From: Allobosea sp.
Lineage (GTDB): Bacteria > Pseudomonadota > Alphaproteobacteria > Rhizobiales > Beijerinckiaceae
Length of the DNA: 14,119 nucleotides
Direction: 5' to 3'
NCBI GenBank assembly: GCA_024231975.1
Contig: JAAEQB010000039.1
Coordinates: forward strand, 1-14,119
This document shows, piece by piece, positions 7,917-13,990 of this stretch (position 1 is the stretch's first letter; each line of letters starts with the position of its first letter). The notes beneath the pieces are model-generated. The model was not told where the DNA came from. It made no database searches and worked only from the letters and a program-made list of their open reading frames with translations. Position numbers and translations under genes: made by a program.

Positions 7917-8681
7917 TCAGGCGATGATCGAGAAGCCACCATCGATGGCGTGAATGCCACCGGTGAGATTGCGGGCCTCCGGAGAGGCCAGGAAGGCAGC
8001 CACTGCGCCGACATCCTCGATCGTGGCGAGATGGCGCGTCGGAGCGCGGCTGGCGGCCGCGTCGAGCAATTCGTCGAAGTGATCGATGCCGGAGGCGGCG
8101 CGGGTCGCCAGCGGACCCGGCGAGAGCGCATGAACGCGGATTCCCTGCTCGCCGAGTTCGGCGGCCGCATAGCGAACGGCGCTTTCCAGAGCCGCCTTGA
8201 CCGGGCCCATCATGTTGTAATGGCGCACGACCTGCGAGGAGCCGAAGAACGATACCGACAGGCAGGTGCCGCCAGCGGGCATCAGAGGCTCGGCGAGCCG
8301 CAGCATCTGCAGAAAGGAATGGACCGAGATCGTCATCGCCTGCGCGAAACCCTCGGACGAGCAATCGATCACGCGGCCCTGCAGGTCCGCCTTCGGCGCA
8401 AAGGCGATCGAGTGCAGCAACGTGTCGAGCCGGCCCCAGCGCTGGCCGATCTCGTCGAACAGCGCCGCCATCGCGCCGGGCTGCGTAACGTCGAGCGGCG
8501 CCATGATCTGCGCGTCGAGCGACTCGGCGAGCGGGCGAACAAAGGGTTCGGCCTTCGCATTGAGCCATGTGACGGCGAGATCGGCCCCCTGTTGACGGAA
8601 AGCCTTGGCGCATCCCCAGGCGATGGAATGCTCATTGGCGATGCCGACGACGAGGACTTTCTGACCTTGCAGCGAAAACAT
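7917..8681 (-). CDS. fabI: Enoyl-ACP reductase, FabI-like short-chain dehydrogenase
   Basis: NADH-dependent enoyl reductase of the FabI branch of the SDR superfamily, 254 residues. The FabI cofactor loop reads VVGIANEHSIAWG (11-23). The active-site pair is Tyr155 and Lys162 (HYNMMGPVKAAL), with the FabI spacing. The position matching E. coli Tyr146 is Phe145 (SFFG). The C-terminal sequence GGIHAIDGGFSI is typical. The start MFSLQGQ was chosen because GGAGGG lies just upstream; an in-frame ATG further up would place coding sequence over the predicted promoter. It is the first gene of the minus-strand operon. Its place beside pta-ackA rather than fatty acid genes suggests an accessory paralogue rather than the housekeeping enzyme, possibly acting on enoyl-CoA, but this is inference. 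Confidence 0.9.
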   Translation of the reverse strand: MFSLQGQKVLVVGIANEHSIAWGCAKAFRQQGADLAVTWLNAKAEPFVRPLAESLDAQIMAPLDVTQPGAMAALFDEIGQRWGRLDTLLHSIAFAPKADLQGRVIDCSSEGFAQAMTISVHSFLQMLRLAEPLMPAGGTCLSVSFFGSSQVVRHYNMMGPVKAALESAVRYAAAELGEQGIRVHALSPGPLATRAASGIDHFDELLDAAASRAPTRHLATIEDVGAVAAFLASPEARNLTGGIHAIDGGFSIIA

Positions 8682-8716
8682 CGTTGCCCTCCCCCCACCG
8701 CAATGCAGCATGGCGG

Positions 8717-8751
8717 GAATAGGCGTCGAACCGGTGACGGTTTTCGGACAG
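8717..8751 (-). promoter_or_regulatory. Pho-box-like element with -10 upstream of fabI
   Basis: On the minus strand bases 8751-8734 read CTGTCCGAAAACCGTCAC. This resembles the PhoB box, two CTGTCAT-like heptamers separated by four A/T bases. Three heptamer positions differ from consensus and the spacer is pure A. Eleven bases further on is CTATTC (8722-8717), an alphaproteobacterial -10-like hexamer, at the spacing usual for PhoB-activated promoters. Transcription would begin near 8710 and leave a leader of about 30 bases before the fabI ATG. Binding is predicted, not shown. Confidence 0.5.
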
Positions 8752-8760
8752 TTCATCAAC

Positions 8761-8788
8761 CGACGTGCCCGTCGCGGGCGACACGTCG
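8761..8788. promoter_or_regulatory. Inverted repeat in the divergent fabI/decarboxylase intergenic region
   Basis: CGACGTG (8761-8767) and CACGTCG (8782-8788) are perfect 7-base inverted arms. Inside, CCCG/CGGG pair around a TCG loop, with a 3-base bulge. It lies between the divergent fabI and decarboxylase genes, about 10 bases upstream of the Pho-box-like element. It could be an operator for either direction; the regulator is unknown. Confidence 0.3.
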
Positions 8789-8886
8789 ACCAATCAGGCT
8801 CTCGGTCGGGGCTCCTTCAGTAAGAGGTTTCGTCGTTCCGTCATGAACGGAGGGGATACCTGCCGGTTGGCAATGTCGGGGTCGTT

Positions 8887-11256
8887 ATGGATTACTTCAG
8901 GCGCTTCACCTTCCTCTTCGCGACGCCGAATTTCGACGCGGAGGACCTGGAGGGCATTCGCTTCCACCAGATCGTCGACGAGATCGAGCGTTCGGGCTTC
9001 GAGGTCGTGAAGGCGCGCAAGCTCGAAGATGCAGAAATCGCGGTCCAGACCGACGCCGCGATCGGCTGCATGGTCGTCGACTGGGGGAAGAAGGGGCTGG
9101 AGGGCAAGACCGCGGCGCTGATCAACCTGATGCGCCGGCGCGGGCTCGAATTTCCGATCATCCTGCTGATCCGTCGCAAACGCTTCGAGGATGTGCCGGT
9201 CGAGGTTCTCGATTTCATCGATGGCTACATCTTCCTCTCGGAGGAAACCCCGCCCTTCATCGCCAAGAGCCTGATCAGCCGGCTCAAGCAATATGCCGAG
9301 ACGCTGAAGACGCCGTTCTTCGGGGCGCTCGTCGACTATGCCGAGGAAGGCAACCATCTCTGGACCTGCCCCGGTCACAATGGCGGCGTGTTCTACAGCC
9401 GTAGCCCGATCGGCCGCGTCTTCATGGAGCATCTTGGCGAGGCGGTGTTCCGCGACGACCTCGACAATTCTGTGCTCGACCTCGGCGACCTGCTGACCCA
9501 TGAGGGGCCGGCCCTCAAGGCCCAGAAGGAAGCAGCCCAGATCTTTGGCGCGGAGAAGACCTACTTCGTCCTCAACGGCACCTCGACCTCAAACAAGGTC
9601 GCTCTCGCCGCGCTGGTCACTGACGACGACCTCGTCCTGTTCGACCGCAACAACCACAAGGCCGCCCATCACGGCGCCCTGCTGATCTCCGGTGGCATCC
9701 CGATCTACATACCGACCGCACGCAACGCCTGGGGGCTGATCGGCCCGATGCGTTGGGACGCCTTCGACGAGCAGGCGCTGCGCGAGCGCATCCGGACCAA
9801 CCCGCTGGTCAAGGACAAGGAGGCCTGGCAGAAGCCGCGCCCCTTCCGCGTCGCGGTGGTCGAGCAATGCACCTATGACGGCACGATCCACAGCGCCCAG
9901 ATGATCCTCGATAAGATCGGGCATCTCTGCGACTACATCCTCTTCGACGAGGCCTGGGCTGGCTTCATGAAGTTCCACCCGCTCTATGCCGGGCGCTTTG
10001 CCATGGGGCTGACGGGGCTGGGGCCGGATTCGCCGGGCATCATCGCGACCCAATCGACCCACAAGCAGCTCGCGAGTTTCAGCCAAGCGTCGCAGATTCA
10101 CATCAAGGACCGGCATATCAAGGGCCAGAAGCGACGCGTCGAGCATCGTCGCTTCAATGAGAGTTTCATGCAGTACGCGTCGACCTCGCCCTTCTACCCG
10201 CTCTTCGCCTCGCTCGATGTCGGCGCGCAGATGATGAAGGGCCGCTCAGGCGAAGTGCTCTGGGACGACACGATCCGACTCGGCATCGAGCTGCGCAAAA
10301 AGATCCGGGCGGTCCGACGCGAATTCGAGGAGAAGGAGGCGCGGGTCGAGCGCCGCTGGTTCTTCGAGCCCTTCGTGCCCGAGCGTGTGTCGATTCCCGA
10401 TGCCGCGCGCCCCGGCGGCGTGCACGACATCGCCTGGGAGATGGTCGCCACTGACCAACTCGCCGCCGACCCGGCTTACTGGCAGCTGGCGCCGGGCGCG
10501 GGCTGGCACGGCTTTGCAGGGATGGAAGTGGACTTCGCCATGACCGACCCTAACAAGCTCACTTTGCTGACGCCGGGCTTCGACCGCACGACCGGCGCCT
10601 ATGAAGAGCATGGCATCCCCGCCCCGGTCGTTGCCCAATTCCTGCGCGAGAACCGCATCGTCGCCGAGAAAAACGACCTGAATTCGCTGCTTTTCCTGCT
10701 GACGCCGGGCGTCGAAGCCAGCAAGGCCGGGACGCTGATCAGCGGGCTCGTCGCCTTCAAGAAACTGCATGACGATAACGCCCTGCTCGAAGACGCGATC
10801 CCGGAATTCTACCGGCGCAGGCCGGCTCGCTATGAGGGCGTGCGCCTGCGCGACCTCTGTGGCGAGATGCACCGCTTCTTCCGCGATCATCAGGTCAGCG
10901 AGCTTCAGAACCGGCAATTCTCCCCGGAGCATATGCCGGAGATGGCGATGTCGCCGCATGACGCCGCCCGCTGCCTCGTCCGCAACGATGTCGACTATCT
11001 GCCGATCGATGCGATCGCCGGGCGGATCGCCACCACGCCCTTCGTCGTCTACCCTCCCGGCATCGCCACCATCGTGCCGGGCGAGCGCCTGTGTCAGCGG
11101 GCCAAGCCGATGATCGACTATCTCAGGATGTTCGAGGCCTGCTTCAATGCCTTCCCGGGTTTCGACGTCGAGATTCAGGGCGTCTATCGCGAGCATGACG
11201 CTGACGGTCGGGTCCGCCTACACACCTATGTGGTCAGCGAGCCGGTCGAGCACTGA
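8887..11256 (+). CDS. Orn/Lys/Arg-type PLP-dependent amino acid decarboxylase
   Basis: A fold-type I PLP decarboxylase of 789 residues, in the size range of bacterial arginine, lysine and ornithine decarboxylases. Residues 1 to about 130 form the receiver-like wing domain (FLFATPNF, CMVVDWG). The large PLP domain follows, with WTCPGHNGGVF, FVLNGTSTSNK, LFDRNNHKAAHHGAL, the PLP-nitrogen aspartate Asp354 in LFDEAWAGF, and the Schiff-base lysine Lys393 in STHKQLASFSQASQIH. The C-terminal domain includes the conserved YPPGIATIVPGE. The product is a diamine or agmatine plus CO2; substrate specificity cannot be read with confidence. Such enzymes feed polyamine synthesis or consume protons in acid stress. 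The ATG has only a weak GGGG site, and no alternative ATG, GTG or TTG lies in frame just upstream. A GNAT gene follows, probably in the same operon. Confidence 0.93.
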   Translation: MDYFRRFTFLFATPNFDAEDLEGIRFHQIVDEIERSGFEVVKARKLEDAEIAVQTDAAIGCMVVDWGKKGLEGKTAALINLMRRRGLEFPIILLIRRKRFEDVPVEVLDFIDGYIFLSEETPPFIAKSLISRLKQYAETLKTPFFGALVDYAEEGNHLWTCPGHNGGVFYSRSPIGRVFMEHLGEAVFRDDLDNSVLDLGDLLTHEGPALKAQKEAAQIFGAEKTYFVLNGTSTSNKVALAALVTDDDLVLFDRNNHKAAHHGALLISGGIPIYIPTARNAWGLIGPMRWDAFDEQALRERIRTNPLVKDKEAWQKPRPFRVAVVEQCTYDGTIHSAQMILDKIGHLCDYILFDEAWAGFMKFHPLYAGRFAMGLTGLGPDSPGIIATQSTHKQLASFSQASQIHIKDRHIKGQKRRVEHRRFNESFMQYASTSPFYPLFASLDVGAQMMKGRSGEVLWDDTIRLGIELRKKIRAVRREFEEKEARVERRWFFEPFVPERVSIPDAARPGGVHDIAWEMVATDQLAADPAYWQLAPGAGWHGFAGMEVDFAMTDPNKLTLLTPGFDRTTGAYEEHGIPAPVVAQFLRENRIVAEKNDLNSLLFLLTPGVEASKAGTLISGLVAFKKLHDDNALLEDAIPEFYRRRPARYEGVRLRDLCGEMHRFFRDHQVSELQNRQFSPEHMPEMAMSPHDAARCLVRNDVDYLPIDAIAGRIATTPFVVYPPGIATIVPGERLCQRAKPMIDYLRMFEACFNAFPGFDVEIQGVYREHDADGRVRLHTYVVSEPVEH

Positions 11257-11270
11257 GGTCGGACGACGCC

Positions 11271-11828
11271 ATGGATGTTGACCTGCCGATCTTCGTGCGT
11301 CCCTCGCGCGACGACGATGTCGAGCCCATGCTGGCCATCTATCGTCGGCATATCCGCCGCGGCATCGAAGCCGGGGTCGAGGAGACCGGCACGCCGCAGC
11401 CGGACGATCTCAAGGACCGCCGCAAGAACCTGCGCAACCGCCGCCTGCCGCACCTCGTGGCGACGCGCGGCGGCGAGGTCGTGGGCTATGCCTATGTCGT
11501 TCCCTTTCGCAAGCGTCCCGCCTACCGCTTCACGGTGAAGCATTCGATTTACGTGCATCACGAGCAGCTCGGACGTGGCATCGGGAGGCTGCTGATGCAG
11601 GCGCTGATCGACGCCTGCGCTGTGGCCGGCTTCCGCCAGATGATCGGCTATATCGACGGGGAGAACACCGCCTCGCTGGCACTTCACGAGCGCTTCGACT
11701 TCGATCGGGTCGGGTTGCTGCCGGGTGTGGCCTATCGCTACGGGAAGTGGTCCGACAGCGTCATGGTGCAGCGCTCGCTCGGGGCCGGTGCGACCGGGCC
11801 AGTAGCTGCCGAGGCCTCTCAGCGGTGA
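11271..11828 (+). CDS. GNAT N-acetyltransferase, phosphinothricin acetyltransferase-like
   Basis: A 185-residue GNAT enzyme that moves acetyl from acetyl-CoA to an amine. The start of the fold is FVRPSRDDDVEPMLAIY. The acetyl-CoA pyrophosphate loop is QLGRGIG (99-105) after the strand HSIYVHHE. The C-terminal part (DGENTASLALHERFDFDRVG, then GVAYRYGKWSDSVMVQ) matches the PAT/Bar/YncA group. The last 17 residues are a low-complexity tail. It begins 14 bases after the decarboxylase stop, so cotranscription is likely. An amine made by the decarboxylase could be its substrate, though members of this group also acetylate methionine analogues or herbicide-like compounds. Substrate is unproven. Confidence 0.9.
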   Translation: MDVDLPIFVRPSRDDDVEPMLAIYRRHIRRGIEAGVEETGTPQPDDLKDRRKNLRNRRLPHLVATRGGEVVGYAYVVPFRKRPAYRFTVKHSIYVHHEQLGRGIGRLLMQALIDACAVAGFRQMIGYIDGENTASLALHERFDFDRVGLLPGVAYRYGKWSDSVMVQRSLGAGATGPVAAEASQR

Positions 11829-11895
11829 CGGCCTCCTACTTCCCGGCCCCCGAGCAACCTACCGGCGCCCCGGAAACTCGGAGCGGTTCCCGCAT

Positions 11896-12156
11896 TCAAG
11901 TAGACCCCTCGGTCCCGCCGCCGTTCTTCCAACCGCGCATCAGGGCGAGCGTGGCCACATAGATCACGGTGTCCTGGGCGTTACGGACGCTGACTCTAAA
12001 CGTCCGGTGGTCACCTTCCGCGATCTTGTCGCGCGCCATGTCCGGGAGCGTGTCGAGGCCTGCCCAACGCGCAACGACATCGTTCGAAAGATCCCGCCCC
12101 ACTACGTCGGTGATCGTTTCCGAGCCATCGTCAGTGTCGAAGAAATAGAGGGGCAT
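11896..12156 (-). CDS. DUF6894-type small protein
   Basis: An 86-residue protein opening MPLYFFDTDDGSETITD, with an internal DMARDKIAEGDHRTFRVSVRN and a closing VIYVATLALM strand. This pattern is the small alphaproteobacterial DUF6894 family, whose function is unknown. No signal peptide or membrane segment is visible. The last ten residues are Gly/Thr-rich. The start is set by GGAGGG just upstream; the frame runs further up but without family similarity. It converges with the acetyltransferase gene (67-base gap, no clear terminator). A perfect 8-base hairpin directly precedes its ribosome binding site. Confidence 0.75.
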   Translation of the reverse strand: MPLYFFDTDDGSETITDVVGRDLSNDVVARWAGLDTLPDMARDKIAEGDHRTFRVSVRNAQDTVIYVATLALMRGWKNGGGTEGST

Positions 12157-12166
12157 GGAAGCCCTC

Positions 12167-12190
12167 CGAACGCGGGAATGCTCGCGTTCG
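12167..12190 (-). promoter_or_regulatory. Leader hairpin abutting the DUF6894 ribosome binding site
   Basis: CGAACGCG and CGCGTTCG form a perfect 8-base stem with an 8-base loop (arms 12183-12190 and 12167-12174). In the minus-strand transcript the 3' arm ends on the first G of the GGAGGG site. It may modulate translation, or be a DNA operator. Confidence 0.35.
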
Positions 12191-12365
12191 ACGATGACAC
12201 CGCTTTCCGTTACACAATTCAAGCGACGATACCGGTACGTCACCCGAAATTTTCGCCTTGCGCATGACCTTTGATTACCATGCGTCGTGTAAGCGTCACA
12301 TTCGATCGCCAACTTGACACCTGGTCCCGACAACCTTCCCCCGTTAGGACTCCCGAGACCACTTC

Positions 12366-12398
12366 GGGGCCGTCATCGCAACGATGGCGGCCCCTTTT
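12366..12398 (+). terminator. Strong intrinsic terminator facing plus strand, no gene upstream
   Basis: GGGGCCGTCATCG (12366-12378) pairs with CGATGGCGGCCCC (12382-12394) over 13 base pairs with one G-U wobble and a CAA loop, followed by TTTT (12395-12398). The U tract is only on the plus strand, where no coding gene ends nearby. A smaller stem, CCCGA/TCGGG (12352-12356, 12364-12368), overlaps its left arm and would compete with it. On the minus strand the stem lies just after the 74-residue gene but has no T run. Confidence 0.75.
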
Positions 12399-12400
12399 GG

Positions 12401-12625
12401 TCAGTTGTGCCCGCGTCTGTCCATCGCCATCTTGTGAAGCTTCTTCGACGCGATCTCGTCGGTCTGCGATTGATCGATCATCACCGACAATGCCGCGAGC
12501 ACGATGTGCTTTTTGCCGGCGCCGGGATGCTCCTTGCGGACGGCCTCGAACAGCTCCTCGGCATCCCCGTAGTGATGTACGAGACGCAATAGCGTCGCTC
12601 CAATGCGATCCGGTTCGTTTGGCAT
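12401..12625 (-). CDS. Small conserved-looking hypothetical protein
   Basis: A 74-residue protein starting MPNEPDRIGATLLRLVHHYG and ending MAMDRRGHN. I do not recognise the family. It appears soluble and mostly helical, with the segment GKKHIVLAALSVMIDQ in the middle and a basic C-terminus. The ATG ending at 12625 has a strong site (GAGGGG, six bases away), which favours real translation. A TTG one codon earlier is less likely. It stands alone: the DUF6894 gene on the same strand is about 245 bases downstream, beyond a hairpin. Function unknown. Confidence 0.6.
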   Translation of the reverse strand: MPNEPDRIGATLLRLVHHYGDAEELFEAVRKEHPGAGKKHIVLAALSVMIDQSQTDEIASKKLHKMAMDRRGHN

Positions 12626-12911
12626 CAATTTCCCCTCAGACCGCTCTTCTTCATCTCTCTTTAGCTCAAAACCAATGCGGACGGCGACACCCTATCGATC
12701 GAAGTTGATCGCGTTCGTTGTGCTAGTGCTCATCAGCGGATGGCTCGATCGCCGCAACGCTTTTATCTCAACGGTCAAGGAACAATCTAAGCCGGCCGCG
12801 CGTATGAGGGCGCGGAAGTTGTTATGGGAATGGGTCTGTGAGGGGTAAGTGGACGCTGGGGACGCCACCGGTGGCAAAGACAATCAGCCGCCCATGTGAG
12901 GTGACAGACGG
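12626..12911. other. Gene-free stretch before the IS element
   Basis: No convincing gene is seen. Open frames exist on both strands (for example plus strand 12603-12848, with a hydrophobic run FVVLVLISGW), but they lack ribosome binding sites and family similarity. The composition is less GC-rich than the flanking genes. It should hold the promoter of the 74-residue gene; no clear -35/-10 pair was found. Confidence 0.5.
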
Positions 12912-12970
12912 TGACGTTGCCCCCTGAAGCGCCCTCGGTTTGAATTGGACTCCGTCGGAAGGAGACGGAG

Positions 12971-13237
12971 ATGAAGAAGAGCCGGTTTAGCGAAGAGCAG
13001 ATCATCGCGGTCCTGAAGGAGCATCAGGCCGGTGTCGCGGTGGCGGATATCTGCCGGAAACACGGAATCAGCGACGCCACCTTGTACAACTGGCGCAATC
13101 GCTATGGCGGGATGGAGGTATCGGACGCCCGTCGGCTGAAGGCGCTGGACGACGAGAACCGCAAGCTCAAGAAGCTTCTGGCGGAGTCGATGCTGGACGT
13201 TGCGACGTTGCGCGAGGCACTCGGAAAAAACTTCTGA
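12971..13237 (+). CDS. IS3-family transposase OrfA
   Basis: An 88-residue OrfA of the IS407-like group. A helix-turn-helix occupies about residues 5-45 (FSEEQIIAVLKEHQAG, then ICRKHGISDATLYNWRNRYGG) and binds the element ends. A leucine-zipper-like coil follows (LKALDDENRKLKKLLAESML) and serves for multimerisation. The ATG has GGAGACGGAG immediately upstream. It ends GGA AAA AAC TTC TGA: the heptamer A-AAA-AAC at 13225-13231 is in the right phase for -1 frameshifting into OrfB. Length is normal. Confidence 0.92.
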   Translation: MKKSRFSEEQIIAVLKEHQAGVAVADICRKHGISDATLYNWRNRYGGMEVSDARRLKALDDENRKLKKLLAESMLDVATLREALGKNF

Positions 13238-13272
13238 GGCCCGGATCGCGGAGAGCTTTCGTGACCTGGGCC
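13225..13272 (+). promoter_or_regulatory. Predicted programmed -1 frameshift site
   Basis: The heptamer A-AAA-AAC (13225-13231) is followed after six bases by GGCCC (13238-13242), which can pair with GGGCC (13268-13272). That 5-base stem encloses a 25-base loop. Slipping back one base puts ribosomes in the OrfB frame, giving the OrfAB fusion typical of IS3. The stem is weak, so its role is tentative. Confidence 0.55.
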
Positions 13273-13989
13273 ATCGAGGAGAAGAGCTACTCGCAGCGTC
13301 GGGCGTGCAGCCTGATCGGGCTTGACCCGAAGACCTATCGCTATGCCTCGCGTCGGTCCGACGACGCGACGATCCGGGTGCGCCTGAAGACCCTGGCGGG
13401 TCAGCGGCGGCGGTTCGGCTACCGGCGCCTGCACATCCTGCTGCGGCGGGAGGGCGTCGCGCTGAACCATAAGAAGCTGTTCCGGATCTATCGGGAGGAG
13501 CGGCTGAAGGTGCGACGGCGTGGCGGGCGCAAGCGCGCGCTCGGAACGCGGGCGCCTATGGCCATGCCACAGGGGCCTAACCAGCGCTGGAGCCTCGACT
13601 TCGTCGCCGACCAGCTCGTCGATGGCCGGCGCTTCCGCGTCCTCGTCGTGGTCGACGACTTCACAAGGGAGTGCCTGGCTCTGATCGTCGACACCTCGCT
13701 CTCTGGCCAGCGGGTTGCCCGCGAACTCGATGCGATCATTGCCCTTCGGGGCCGGCCGCTCATGGTGGTCAGCGACAATGGCACCGAGCTGACCTCGCGG
13801 GCCATCCTGCAATGGCAGGATGATAGCCAGGTCGAGTGGCACTACATCGCGCCGGGCAAGCCGATGCAGAACGGCTTTGTCGAGAGCCTGAACGGTCGCT
13901 TCCGCGACGAGTGCCTCAACGAGCACATGTTCCGCAATCTGCCGAGCGCCCGGCGGCTGATCGAGGAATGGAGAACCGACTACAACCGC
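13261..13989 (+). pseudogene. IS3-family transposase OrfB, C-terminus lost
   Basis: Catalytic DDE transposase. The -1 frame is open from the slippery site through a GTG at 13261. An HTH_21-type segment (YGYRRLHILLRREG-like, here FGYRRLHILLRREGVALNHKKL) precedes the integrase core. The catalytic triad is intact: Asp (codon 13597) in WSLDFVAD, Asp (13774) in VVSDNGTEL and Glu (13882) in GFVESLNGRFRDECL, with 35 residues between the second Asp and Glu, the IS3 spacing. After EEWRTDYNR the usual RPHSSLGG-like ending is missing. The frame continues into unrelated residues (HPSVYVIEEKRF) to the window end without a stop. The element is therefore broken near 13990, probably by another insertion or a rearrangement, and is unlikely to transpose by itself. 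Confidence 0.8.
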
Positions 13990-13990
13990 G

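Larger units (their letters stand above)
12912..13990 (+). mobile_element. IS3-family insertion sequence (IS407-like), 3' truncated
   Basis: The OrfA/OrfB arrangement, the DDE transposase and the slippery A6 site place it in IS3. The left end probably starts at TGACGTTGCCCCCTGAAGC (from 12912), as IS3 ends begin TG, but no right end is present to compare. The element breaks off near 13990 within the end of OrfB. No target duplication can therefore be checked, and the exact left boundary is an estimate. Confidence 0.75.

Noticed and set aside
5398..8613. A 1071-residue minus-strand frame that extends the DUF3141 gene through fabI
   Set aside because: The first 237 residues overlap fabI out of frame, are Arg-rich shadow sequence and have no family similarity; the ATG at 7902 has its own AAGGA site.
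10246..11196. A 316-residue minus-strand frame opposite the decarboxylase
   Set aside because: Antisense shadow without motifs; the decarboxylase is unambiguous on the plus strand.
12157..12365. Possible tRNA or plus-strand gene before the orphan terminator
   Set aside because: No T-loop GGTTCGA-type sequence or cloverleaf arms, and no plus-strand frame with a ribosome binding site or family similarity.
12603..12848. An 81-residue plus-strand frame with a short hydrophobic segment
   Set aside because: Starts inside the 74-residue gene on the other strand, lacks a ribosome binding site and recognisable similarity.
13102..13926. A 274-residue minus-strand frame across the IS element
   Set aside because: It is antisense to the OrfA/OrfB transposase, whose DDE motif is clear.
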